DNA of 8,176 bases. It comes from Methyloceanibacter sp. (GTDB lineage Bacteria; Pseudomonadota; Alphaproteobacteria; Rhizobiales; Methyloligellaceae). The stretch spans positions 1 through 8,176 of the forward strand of contig JAENXG010000106.1 of the NCBI GenBank assembly GCA_016649675.1, in the 5' to 3' direction. The position numbers and the translations under genes were made by a program. Below are positions 1 to 5,913 of the stretch, piece after piece; position 1 is the stretch's first letter, and every line of letters starts with the position of its first letter. A model generated the notes under the pieces. It was given only the letters and a program-made list of their open reading frames with translations, did no database searches and was not told where the DNA came from.

Positions 1-219
1 CTCGTGGCCCGGGACCATGGGGAAAATCGAACCTCCCCACTCGTCGCGCACTTGGTGGATGTCGGAGTGGCAGACGCCGCAATAGAGGATGTCGATCAGA
101 ACATCGTGTGGGCCCGGCTCGCGACGCTCGATCGACCAGGGCGTAATCGGCGCTTTGGCCGAGGCTGCGGCATAGGCCGGCGTCTTGAGGTTGGCTCGCG
201 ATTGAACAAGGGTATCCAT
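1..219 (-). CDS. Zinc-dependent alcohol dehydrogenase, N-terminal part (cut by window edge)
   Basis: Seen: translating the minus strand from the ATG at 217-219 gives 73 codons open to the window edge. They include YCGVCHSDIHQVR (from residue 46) and end in VPGHE. This is the GroES-like start of a medium-chain, zinc-dependent NAD(P)H alcohol dehydrogenase of the YahK/cinnamyl-alcohol type, which oxidises alcohols or reduces aldehydes in the cytoplasm. Known of the family: Cys50 of CGVCHSD and the His72-Glu73 pair of GHE belong to the catalytic zinc site. The Rossmann domain and structural zinc cysteines would lie beyond the edge; full-length members are about 350 residues. A CGGAG ribosome-binding site lies 5-9 bases upstream, and it sits inside the end of the small Rossmann-type ORF on the same strand. 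Only 2 bases separate the two, so they are probably one transcript, divergent from the LysR gene. Confidence 0.93.
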   Translation of the reverse strand, partial: MDTLVQSRANLKTPAYAAASAKAPITPWSIERREPGPHDVLIDILYCGVCHSDIHQVRDEWGGSIFPMVPGHE

Positions 220-221
220 GA

Positions 222-362
222 TTACTCCGCTTCTTGAGGGTGGGACACCCTAACGCGCGGAGCGGGGTTTTGGTTTGCGGCCTTGCCTTCGGGGAAGCGC
301 GGCGTGGCCATGATACTGACGCCCCTTCCCACATTTCCCGCGCCGATAATGGCGATCCTCAT
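222..362 (-). pseudogene. Remnant of a NAD(P)-binding Rossmann oxidoreductase (46 codons left)
   Basis: Seen: minus-strand ATG at 360-362, preceded by a good GGAGG 4-6 bases upstream, opens an ORF beginning MRIAIIGAGNVGRG. This is a beta strand plus the GxGxxG nucleotide-binding loop (G7, G9, G12), typical of NADPH/F420-dependent oxidoreductase-like proteins of about 200 residues. After about residue 14 the resemblance stops. The rest (MATPRFPEGK, ending HPQEAE) is Pro/Arg-rich and looks like read-through, with a TAA at 222-224, two bases before the dehydrogenase ATG. Inference: a deletion removed most of the gene but left its translation start and the dehydrogenase ribosome-binding site, so the mRNA can still be used. 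Such reductases are often next to alcohol dehydrogenases and LysR genes. It could instead be a genuine short leader ORF, but the Rossmann loop argues for decay. Confidence 0.5.
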
Positions 363-439
363 GACCCCTCCGCTGCCGCCGGCAAGCCCCGCACCCTGTT
401 CGGATTTGCTGTTGCTTCGAACATGGGTGCTCCCGTATC

Positions 440-463
440 ATCAGTCCAATCGATTATATTGAT
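440..463. promoter_or_regulatory. Tandem ATC-N9-GAT boxes, candidate LysR/NodD-type operator
   Basis: Seen: ATC at 440-442 with GAT at 452-454, and ATC at 449-451 with GAT at 461-463, each with exactly nine bases between, so two overlapping ATC-N9-GAT copies offset by 9. They are embedded in an inverted repeat, TCATCA (438-443) and TGATGA (460-465). Known: ATC-N9-GAT is the NodD recognition core and contains the general T-N11-A LysR motif (T450...A462). The site lies between the divergent regulator and oxidoreductase genes and overlaps the chosen regulator ATG (462-464). That would fit self-repression together with control of the divergent pair. Confidence 0.5.
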
Positions 464-1397
464 GACCAGTATCGACCACGCCAATTTAGCCAGGCTCGAC
501 CTGAACCTTCTCGTCGCGTTCGACGCGCTGCTCACGGAGCGGAGCGTCACGCGCGCCGCCGCCCGTATTGGGCTCGGCCAGTCGGCCATGAGCCACAATC
601 TCGCAAGGCTCAGGACGCTGTTCGGCGATGAGCTTCTCACCCGCGGCGCCGACGGCATGCGGCCGACCCCCCGCGCGCTCGCGCTCGCCGATCCCGTGCG
701 GGTGACGCTGTCCCAGATTCAGGCGGCCGTGCTGCAGCGCGAGGCCTTCGAACCCGCGACCGCCGACCGGGTGTTCAAGATCGGCCTTGCCGACTCGATC
801 GAGGTCGCGGTGATTCCGGGCCTCGTCGCGCGTCTGCGCCAAGCGGCGCCGGGCGTCGGTTTGCGCCTTCGCTCCATCAACGGGATCAGCGTCCTGGAGG
901 AGCTCGACGCCGGCACGCTCGATCTCGGCATCGGCGTGTTCGACCAGGGGCAGACCCATCACAAGCGCCGCCCGCTCTACACCGACAGCTTCCTCTGCCT
1001 GTTCAACCCCGCGCAGCTCAATCTCTCCCCGCCGATCTCGCTCGAGGACTATCTGCGCGTGCCGCACGTGCTGACGAGCCTCACCGAGGACACGCATGGC
1101 GCGGTCGACGAGGCGCTTGCCAAGCGCAAGCTCAAGCGCGTCATCGCGCTCACCACGCCGGGATTTCTCGCCGTGCCCTTCGTCGTGCGCCGGGCGCCGG
1201 TCATCACCACCATGCCATCAAAGCTTGCGCGCTATTTCGCCGAGGCGTTCGGGCTGGCCACGAGCCCGGCTCCAATCGAGCTGCCGACCTTCACCATCTC
1301 GTTGCTTTGGCATGCGAGCTTCGACCAAGATCCGGGGCATCTCTGGCTCCGCCAGACGGTGTCGGGGCTTGCCTCGGAGGTGGGCTTGGAGCTCTAG
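462..1397 (+). CDS. LysR-family transcriptional regulator, NodD-like
   Basis: A cytoplasmic DNA-binding regulator of 311 residues, the normal LysR length. Seen: an N-terminal winged helix-turn-helix at about residues 11-68 (LDLNLLVAFDALL, RSVTRAAARIGLGQSAMSHN, FGDELLTR). A periplasmic-binding-protein-like effector domain follows from about residue 95 to the end (FKIGLADSIEVAVIPGL, LDAGTLDLGIGVF, VVRRAPVITTMPSKLARYF). The pattern resembles the NodD/NahR/LinR branch, whose members sense aromatic or other small inducers; the ligand here cannot be told. The ATG at 462 was chosen because the helix-turn-helix follows at the usual distance. The frame is open back to 234 and another ATG at 423 is possible; no clear ribosome-binding site marks either. 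It is divergent from the alcohol dehydrogenase unit and is probably its regulator, with an ATC-N9-GAT site over its own start. Confidence 0.95.
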   Translation: MTSIDHANLARLDLNLLVAFDALLTERSVTRAAARIGLGQSAMSHNLARLRTLFGDELLTRGADGMRPTPRALALADPVRVTLSQIQAAVLQREAFEPATADRVFKIGLADSIEVAVIPGLVARLRQAAPGVGLRLRSINGISVLEELDAGTLDLGIGVFDQGQTHHKRRPLYTDSFLCLFNPAQLNLSPPISLEDYLRVPHVLTSLTEDTHGAVDEALAKRKLKRVIALTTPGFLAVPFVVRRAPVITTMPSKLARYFAEAFGLATSPAPIELPTFTISLLWHASFDQDPGHLWLRQTVSGLASEVGLEL

Positions 1398-1433
1398 AGC
1401 GCGTTTAAGCCGATGTGGACAACTTCGATTTGG

Positions 1434-1449
1434 CGGCATTTGCCGTTTA
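1434..1449 (+). terminator. Weak hairpin after the LysR gene, possible terminator
   Basis: CGGCA (1434-1438) and TGCCG (1441-1445) form a 5-bp stem with a TT loop, followed by TTTATATT. It lies 37 bases after the regulator's stop codon and before the next gene. The stem is short and the T-run interrupted, so termination is only a possibility. Confidence 0.3.
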
Positions 1450-1530
1450 TATTGGCTTCATCATTGCCGCCTTATCGATTCGCGTAAGCTTGGCGTTAGC
1501 AAGACTCTACCTGATCAACCTGGCTGATCG

Positions 1531-1537
1531 AAGGAGG
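1531..1537 (+). promoter_or_regulatory. Strong ribosome-binding site of the HdeD-family gene
   Basis: AAGGAGG lies 7 bases before the ATG at 1545. It is a near-perfect Shine-Dalgarno sequence. It decides the start in favour of 1545 over the internal ATG at 1575. Confidence 0.85.
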
Positions 1538-1544
1538 TCGTCCC

Positions 1545-2180
1545 ATGGCTGCGAGCACAGCATCCGGGAAAGGAATGTCGGCGTCTGACAAAGCGCGCGC
1601 CGACGCATTGAGCGAGGTCTTGGCGGATAGTTGGTGGGCGGTTGGGCTGCGGGGCATCTTGGGCATCCTGTTCGGCCTGATCTGCCTTTTGACGCCGGGC
1701 GTCGCCGTCGAGGTTTTCGTCATCCTGTTCTCGGCCTATATGCTCGTCGACGGCGTGTTCGCCATCGTCTCCGGCATCAAGGCGGCGAGGAACGGCGAGC
1801 GCTGGGGCCTCTTGATCCTCGAAGGCATCGTCGATCTCGCGGCGGGCGTCGTCGCCTTTCTCTGGCCCGCGATCACTCTTGTGGCGCTGATCTGGATCAT
1901 CGCCGTTTGGGCGGTGGTCTCCGGCGCCCTGATGCTCAGCGCCGCCTTCACCCTCAACATCGATCACGGCCGGTGGTGGCTGGCACTGGGCGGCATCGCC
2001 TCGATCATCTTCGGCATCTTGCTGGTCATCGAGCCTTTGATCGGCGCGGTGGTGCTGACGCTGTGGATCGGCGCCTATGCGCTCATGTTCGGCGTGTTCC
2101 TGCTCGTCGTCGCCTTCCAGCTCCATTCGCGGAAGGAAGAGCGGGATCGCCGAATGCCAGCAGCGGCAAAGAAGGCGTAA
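1545..2180 (+). CDS. HdeD/DUF308-family inner membrane protein
   Basis: A 211-residue polytopic inner membrane protein. Seen: a hydrophilic N-terminus (1-30), then six hydrophobic segments at about 33-50, 57-78, 89-107, 111-133, 144-163 and 166-191, and a short charged tail (KEERDRR, AAAKKA). The six segments fall into three similar hairpins, each with a Gly-rich first helix and a Pro at the turn: GILFGLICLLTPG, GIVDLAAGVVAFLWP and GIASIIFGILLVIEP. This threefold repeat is characteristic of the HdeD/DUF308 family. E. coli HdeD contributes to acid resistance at high cell density, but the molecular role of the alphaproteobacterial members is not established, so acid resistance is only a suggestion. 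The start is fixed by the strong AAGGAGG. The gene seems to be its own transcription unit, ending before a hairpin repeat. Confidence 0.93.
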   Translation: MAASTASGKGMSASDKARADALSEVLADSWWAVGLRGILGILFGLICLLTPGVAVEVFVILFSAYMLVDGVFAIVSGIKAARNGERWGLLILEGIVDLAAGVVAFLWPAITLVALIWIIAVWAVVSGALMLSAAFTLNIDHGRWWLALGGIASIIFGILLVIEPLIGAVVLTLWIGAYALMFGVFLLVVAFQLHSRKEERDRRMPAAAKKA

Positions 2181-2189
2181 GCTCACGCG

Positions 2190-2271
2190 CGTCGTTCCGG
2201 CGCAAGCCGGACTCCAGATTGGCCGATCCTGACGAGAAGCGGGCTTCATCGCGGTTTTCGCCGGGATGACG
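2190..2271. repeat. 82-bp palindromic intergenic element with nested hairpins
   Basis: Seen: the ends CGTCGTTCCGGCG (2190-2202) and CGCCGGGATGACG (2259-2271) pair over 13 positions, two of them G-U in RNA. Inside lie CCGGC-GCAA-GCCGG (2197-2210), a 5-bp stem with a GNRA-type tetraloop, and GAAGC-GG-GCTTC (2236-2247). It starts 10 bases after the HdeD-family stop. The layout is that of a dispersed palindromic repeat of the CGTCATTCCGGCG type common in proteobacterial intergenic regions. In RNA it could act as a terminator or as a transcript-stabilising end. The copy number in the genome cannot be judged from one window. Confidence 0.6.
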
Positions 2272-2313
2272 CTTGCTTTGGAGCCGATTCGTGCGCGTCA
2301 GAGTTCATCGTCC

Positions 2314-3159
2314 ATGGTGACAAGCGTACCGGACGTACCCCTCCCCTCGGGCGAGCGGGTGAAGCAGCTCGGGCAAGGCACCTGGGCCATGGGCGAAAGC
2401 GCGCGCAAGCGGAAAGAGGAGGTCGCAGCGCTTCGACTTGGCCTCGATCTCGGCATGACGCTGATCGATACCGCCGAGATGTATGCCAATGGCGGCGCCG
2501 AGGAGGTCGTGGCCGAGGCCATCGCCGGGCGGCGCGAGGAGGTTTTCCTCGTCACCAAGGTGATGCCTGAGAACTCCACGCGCGCCGGCACGATCGCCGC
2601 CTGCAAGCGAAGCCTGAAGCGGCTTAAGACCGACCGCATCGACCTCTATCTTCTCCATTGGCGCGGGCGCATCGGCCTCGAAGAGACGCTGGCGGGCTTC
2701 GCAGCGCTGATCGAGGCCGGCGCGATCCGCTATTGGGGCGTCAGCAATTTCGACGTCGGCGACATGGAAGAGCTCTTCGCGCTTCCCGGCGGGGCTGCCT
2801 GCGCCACCAATCAGGTGCTCTACAATTTGCGGCGCCGCGGCATCGAATACGGGTTGCTGCCCTGGTCGCGCGGCCGCGGTGTCCCGATCATGGCCTATTC
2901 GCCGATCGAGCAGGGGCGGCTGTTGCGCCAGCGGACGCTCACCTCCGTCGCCGTCCGCCACCGCGCCACGCCGGCGCAAATTGCGCTCGCCTGGGTGCTC
3001 AGGCAGACCGACATGATGGTGATCCCCAAGGCCGCGAACGAAAGCCATGTGCTGGAAAACCGCGCGGCACTCGACATCACGCTCACCGATGCCGACCTCG
3101 CCGAGCTCGACCATTCCTTCCCGCCACCGCGCGGGCCCCGCCCGCTCGAGCTGCTGTGA
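2314..3159 (+). CDS. Aldo/keto reductase (YeaE-like)
   Basis: A cytoplasmic NADPH-dependent oxidoreductase of 281 residues that reduces aldehydes and ketones to alcohols; methylglyoxal-type substrates are possible by analogy with E. coli YeaE. Seen: the (beta/alpha)8 aldo/keto reductase pattern with a complete catalytic tetrad. Asp52 and Tyr57 lie in IDTAEMYANGGAEE, Lys82 in VTKVMP, and His115 in DLYLLHWRG. GVSNFD (142-147), NQVLYN (166-171), AYSPIEQG (194-201) and the cofactor-site IPKA (237-240) follow. The ATG at 2314 was preferred to the one at 2266 because the latter lies inside the palindromic repeat and would add 16 residues not typical of the family. Neither has a clear ribosome-binding site. 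The gene is followed after 71 bases by the SMR transporter, on the same strand. Confidence 0.95.
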   Translation: MVTSVPDVPLPSGERVKQLGQGTWAMGESARKRKEEVAALRLGLDLGMTLIDTAEMYANGGAEEVVAEAIAGRREEVFLVTKVMPENSTRAGTIAACKRSLKRLKTDRIDLYLLHWRGRIGLEETLAGFAALIEAGAIRYWGVSNFDVGDMEELFALPGGAACATNQVLYNLRRRGIEYGLLPWSRGRGVPIMAYSPIEQGRLLRQRTLTSVAVRHRATPAQIALAWVLRQTDMMVIPKAANESHVLENRAALDITLTDADLAELDHSFPPPRGPRPLELL

Positions 3160-3230
3160 GGTCAGCTGTCATCAGGGCGTCACGCAATTTCGCTGTTGGA
3201 TGCGCAGCGTGCCGTCCTTCGAGTCGCCAG

Positions 3231-3572
3231 ATGATCGATAAAGCCTTGCCCTGGATCCTGCTATTCGCCGCCATCCTGCTCGAGGTCGCCGGCATCACCG
3301 CGATGAAGCTCTCCCGCGGCTTCTCCGAGCTGCTCCCCTCCCTCGCCGTTCCGGTGTTCTACGTGTTCTCGGCTTTGGCCGTGATCCTGGTGCTGAAGCG
3401 GCTCGATCTGTCCATGGCCTACGCAATCTGGTCGGGGGTCGGCACCGCGCTCGCCGCCATGATCGGCATGGCCTATTTCCGCGAGCCGCTGACCTTGTTC
3501 AAGATGGCCTCGCTGGCGCTCGTGATCCTCGGCGTCATAGGCCTATCGCTTGCCGCCAGGCAGACCAACTGA
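3231..3572 (+). CDS. SMR-family (EmrE/QacE-like) small multidrug efflux protein
   Basis: A 113-residue inner membrane protein with four transmembrane helices at about 7-24, 37-56, 61-83 and 90-108, the usual size of the small multidrug resistance family. These proteins work as antiparallel dimers that exchange protons for lipophilic cations or related small compounds. Seen: Glu18 in ILLEVAGITAMKLS matches the essential membrane-embedded Glu14 of EmrE. Tyr64 and Trp67 in MAYAIWSGVG match EmrE Tyr60 and Trp63, which line the substrate site. The Gly-rich helix 3 is also present. This argues for a functional transporter of the EmrE type, though the substrate cannot be read from sequence. The ribosome-binding site is weak (GAG about 8 bases upstream). 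The next gene starts 31 bases downstream on the same strand, so the two may be co-transcribed. Confidence 0.95.
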   Translation: MIDKALPWILLFAAILLEVAGITAMKLSRGFSELLPSLAVPVFYVFSALAVILVLKRLDLSMAYAIWSGVGTALAAMIGMAYFREPLTLFKMASLALVILGVIGLSLAARQTN

Positions 3573-3603
3573 CGCGCTGGCTCATCCCCGCTAACATGCT
3601 CCG

Positions 3604-4497
3604 ATGGACGGTCTCATCGGCCAAAGCGACGGCCTGATCCGCCTCGCCATCTTTGGAGGCGTCTTCCTCGTGATGGCGCTGATCGAGCTCGGCTGGCCGA
3701 AGCGGCCGCTGCACGCCGCGAAGCGCCGGCGCTGGCTCACCAATATCGGCATCAGCGTCACCGGCAGCATTCTGCTCCGGCTGATGGCGATGCTGGCGGT
3801 GCCGATCGCGGCCGTGGCTGCTGCGATCTATGCTGAGCAGCATCAGATCGGGATCCTGAACCACGTCGCCTGGCCGGAGTGGCTCAAGATTGTCGTGACG
3901 CTGCTCGTGCTCGACCTCGCCATCTGGGGGCAGCATTGGGCCTCGCATAAAATCCCGCTCTTCTGGCGGCTGCATAAGGTGCACCATGCCGACCGCGATA
4001 TCGATGTGACCACGGCGGTGCGCTTTCACCCGGTGGAGATCGCGCTCTCGATGCTGTGGAAGATCGCGGTGGTGGTGCCGCTCGGCGCGCCACCGCTAGG
4101 CGTGTTCCTGTTCGAGGTGATCCTCAACGCGTGCGCCATGTTCAACCACGCCAATATCGCGCTACCGGCGTGGCTCGACGGGCCTTTGCGCCTGCTCATG
4201 GTCACGCCAGACATGCACCGCGTGCATCACTCGGTGCTGAGACGCGAGCACGATTCCAATTACGGCTTCAATCTCTCGCTGTGGGACCGGCTGTTCAGGA
4301 CCTACACGGCCCAACCTGAGGGCGGACACGAGGCGATGACCATCGGGCTTACGCCTTACCAGAGCGACGCGCCGACGAAGTTTGGTTGGAGCCTTCTTCT
4401 GCCCTTCATTCGAAATGCTGGGTCCGCTAAGTCTTCCCGCTCCCCCCTTGTGGGGGAGCACGATCGTCGAAGACGATCGGAGGGGGGTGATGGATGA
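3604..4497 (+). CDS. Sterol desaturase/fatty acid hydroxylase superfamily membrane protein
   Basis: A 297-residue integral membrane, probably di-iron, oxygen-dependent enzyme that hydroxylates or desaturates a lipid substrate; the substrate is unknown. Seen: hydrophobic segments at about 11-30, 48-76, 95-110 and 148-178. The full set of histidine motifs is present: HWASH (111-115), HKVHH (124-128), FHPVE with His142, NHANIALP with His182, and HRVHH (205-209). HDSNYGFNLSLWDRLF (216-231) is also typical of the family. The catalytic core ends near residue 270. The last 20 or so residues (about 277-297, RSPLVGEHDRRRRS and on) are encoded by the palindromic repeat at 4434-4575 and are unlikely to be conserved. 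Inference: insertion of the repeat at the 3' end replaced or extended the original C-terminus. No clear ribosome-binding site. It may be co-transcribed with the SMR gene 31 bases upstream. Confidence 0.93.
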   Translation: MDGLIGQSDGLIRLAIFGGVFLVMALIELGWPKRPLHAAKRRRWLTNIGISVTGSILLRLMAMLAVPIAAVAAAIYAEQHQIGILNHVAWPEWLKIVVTLLVLDLAIWGQHWASHKIPLFWRLHKVHHADRDIDVTTAVRFHPVEIALSMLWKIAVVVPLGAPPLGVFLFEVILNACAMFNHANIALPAWLDGPLRLLMVTPDMHRVHHSVLRREHDSNYGFNLSLWDRLFRTYTAQPEGGHEAMTIGLTPYQSDAPTKFGWSLLLPFIRNAGSAKSSRSPLVGEHDRRRRSEGGDG

Positions 4498-4574
4498 GGC
4501 TCAGGACCGTGGCGAAAAGTGAGTCCTTGAGTTCAACCCCCCTCCCTATCCCTCCCCCACAAGGGGGGAGGAAG
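4434..4574. repeat. Composite inverted repeat element (about 140 bp) between convergent genes
   Basis: Seen: TCCCCCCTTGTGGGGGAG (4441-4458) is exactly the reverse complement of 4552-4569, and each arm is itself a CCCCC-TTGT-GGGGG type hairpin. Further in, GGAGGGGGG (4479-4487) pairs with CCCCCCTCC (4537-4545). CTCAGGAC (4500-4507) pairs with GTCCTTGAG (4523-4531) with one bulge. The left arm carries an extra perfect hairpin, CGATCGTC-GAA-GACGATCG (4461-4479), with no counterpart on the right. The whole can fold as one long cruciform or hairpin. The left half codes for the end of the upstream membrane enzyme. The solute-binding gene ends on the other strand at 4623, so the element could serve as a two-way terminator. 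It has the look of a dispersed MITE-like or REP-like repeat. Confidence 0.75.
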
Positions 4575-4622
4575 AGCAAGCGGCACCGCTCGGCTCTGAC
4601 CACTGAGTCCTGTCAGTGTGGG

Positions 4623-5501
4623 CTAGAAGAAGCTCATGGGGAAATAGCGGAGGAACAGCTCGTCATACCGCCCGGAGGCGTGCACCTGCTCGAGCGCATA
4701 ATTGAGGATCTCGATGAGCTGGCGATTGCCCTTCTTCACCGCGATACCGACGCCCTCGCCGAAATATTTCGTGTCGAGATAGGGACCGCCGCGGAACTCA
4801 CAGCAGCCGTCGCTCGTCACCCCATTGATCCAGAAGGTGAGCCCGATGCCGTCGCCGAAGACGAGATCGATGGCGCCTCCCTTCAGCGCCTTCTGCGCAT
4901 CGTCGGCGGTATCGAAGGATGCAATCGCCGCATCGGGGAAGAACATCTTGAGATAGGCCTCGTGGCCGGTGCCCTTGGCCACGCCGATCTTCTTGCCGGT
5001 CAGCGTCTCGGGACGGATATCCTTGAGCTCGTTCTCCTTCCGCGCCACGAAGCGGGCCGGCGTCGCATAATAGCGGGAGGTGAAGTCGACCTTCTCGAGC
5101 GACTCCGCGCTGATGCGGATGGAGGCGATGGCCGCATCGGCCTCGCCCTTGTCGAGGGCCGGGAACAGCTCCTCCCAGTCGACCGCCTTCACATCGCACT
5201 GGACCTGCAGCGCCTCGCAGATGGACTTGGCGAGATCGACATTGAAGCCGGTGAGAGCGCCCACCTCGTCGAAATAGTGGAAGGGCGGGTAGTCGCTGTC
5301 GGTGACGAAGCTGAGCTTCTCAAGCCCATGCATGTCAGGCTTGGGGCGCAGCACGTCGCCTTGCCACGTGTCGGGGACGATCTCGTTCCTGGCTTGCGCC
5401 AAGGCGGGCCCGGGCGTCGGCCAAAGAAGCGCGAGAGCTAGCGCGGCAAGCCCTAAGGGCGCCGCAGCGGACCATCTCACCTTGCCGGTCGGTTCGATCA
5501 C
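4623..5501 (-). CDS. Periplasmic solute-binding protein, amino-acid ABC transporter type (family 3)
   Basis: A 292-residue secreted binding protein that would deliver a small polar solute to an ABC permease. Seen: a signal peptide, with a basic start, a hydrophobic stretch at 14-28 and a likely cleavage after ALAQA near residue 37. The bilobed PBP fold follows: FVTDSDYPPFHYFDE (65-79), GFNVDLAKSICEAL (85-98), ADAAIASIRISAESLEKVDF (121-140), LTGKKIGVAKGTGHEAYL (167-184) and DLVFGDGIG (212-220). Two adjacent cysteines, Cys233-Cys234, lie in the second lobe. By comparison with HisJ-type proteins, Asp217 occupies the place of the aspartate that holds the amino group. The carboxylate-binding arginine position (ITEKR, ITPER) is Ser134, so the ligand may not be an ordinary amino acid. 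The start is GTG at 5499-5501, with AAGAGAA a few bases upstream. No permease or ATPase gene is in the window. Confidence 0.93.
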   Translation of the reverse strand: MIEPTGKVRWSAAAPLGLAALALALLWPTPGPALAQARNEIVPDTWQGDVLRPKPDMHGLEKLSFVTDSDYPPFHYFDEVGALTGFNVDLAKSICEALQVQCDVKAVDWEELFPALDKGEADAAIASIRISAESLEKVDFTSRYYATPARFVARKENELKDIRPETLTGKKIGVAKGTGHEAYLKMFFPDAAIASFDTADDAQKALKGGAIDLVFGDGIGLTFWINGVTSDGCCEFRGGPYLDTKYFGEGVGIAVKKGNRQLIEILNYALEQVHASGRYDELFLRYFPMSFF

Positions 5502-5666
5502 GCGATTCTCTTAACGCGGCTTGGCTTAGCGTGCAAACTCGCGCGTCGCGCACTTAATCGAGGACTTTAACAATCCCACTAGACTAGGACGTGAAAACAT
5601 CACAACGGAGCACTGGATAGAGTCCGTGATACGTCGACCTTGGGCTTACATGCGCGCGCTAGCCAG

Positions 5667-5819
5667 ATGTTACCCTTCGCAAGACGCGAGATTGAAACGA
5701 TCAGTGCGCCCGATTTCAGCGCAGAAGCGCTTTGGAATGCGCTCTTGGGCGTCGAACTCGATAGAGTGTTGTCATCGGAAGTGCAGGCGCGCGTTGCCAA
5801 GCCCTTCGCCGCCTTGTAA
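5667..5819 (+). CDS. Possible small protein, unknown function (about 50 residues)
   Basis: Not recognised. Seen: from the ATG at 5667 the frame gives 50 residues (MLPFARREIETIS, then APDFSAEALWNALLGVELD, ending VAKPFAAL). It is an acidic, amphipathic helical-looking peptide with protein-like composition and mostly G/C third positions. The frame is open upstream to 5595 and reads sensibly from about 5613 (LDRVRDTSTLGLHARASQ), just after an AACGGAG sequence at 5604-5610. The true start could therefore be a non-ATG codon near 5613. No good ribosome-binding site precedes 5667. The stop overlaps the TAACG inverted-repeat array before the Cys4 protein gene, so the two could be co-transcribed. An overlapping plus-strand frame and an antisense frame are also open here but look less protein-like. 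Confidence 0.35.
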   Translation: MLPFARREIETISAPDFSAEALWNALLGVELDRVLSSEVQARVAKPFAAL

Positions 5820-5865
5820 CGATAACGGCAACTGATTACTTTGCCTCTGTCGCCATTACCGTTAC
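5816..5865. promoter_or_regulatory. TAACG inverted-repeat array upstream of the Cys4 protein gene
   Basis: Seen: GTAACGATAACGGC (5816-5829) and GCCATTACCGTTAC (5852-5865) are inverted copies matching at 12 of 14 positions around a 22-base loop. The left arm holds TAACG twice (5817-5821, 5823-5827) and the right arm has it once in reverse. A second pairing, GGCAA (5827-5831) with TTGCC (5841-5845), competes for the same bases. It lies 48 bases before the likely start of the Cys4 gene. It could be an operator for a dimeric regulator, or an RNA hairpin ending the small upstream ORF; no T-run follows, which speaks against a terminator. Confidence 0.4.
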
Positions 5866-5913
5866 AGAGAAGCCATGAGACGAAAGCCAGTGAGCCACGA
5901 GGAGGTCCGCATC

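Noticed and set aside
486..1097. A 203-codon minus-strand frame across the LysR gene
   Set aside because: Antisense shadow of the regulator, Arg/Glu/Ala-rich, without recognisable motifs.
1515..2249. A 244-codon minus-strand frame and an overlapping 212-codon plus frame over the HdeD-family gene
   Set aside because: Both are Asp/Glu- or Arg-rich shadows; the membrane protein frame has the strong ribosome-binding site and threefold helix repeat.
2305..3114. A 269-codon minus-strand frame across the aldo/keto reductase gene
   Set aside because: Antisense shadow; the plus strand carries the full catalytic tetrad.
4494..5441. A 315-codon open frame on the plus strand opposite the solute-binding protein gene
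   Set aside because: It is the antisense shadow of a clearly recognised family protein. Its product is a monotonous run of Leu, Glu, Arg, Ala and Gly, as expected from reversed GC-rich codons.
5562..5578. TTAA...TTAA pair upstream of the solute-binding protein gene, as a possible CtrA site
   Set aside because: The two TTAA blocks are nine bases apart, whereas the CtrA site needs seven.
5875..5913. Upstream ATG of the Cys4 protein at 5875
   Set aside because: The AGGAGGT at 5900-5906 is perfectly placed for the ATG at 5914. The longer form cannot be excluded but is less well supported.
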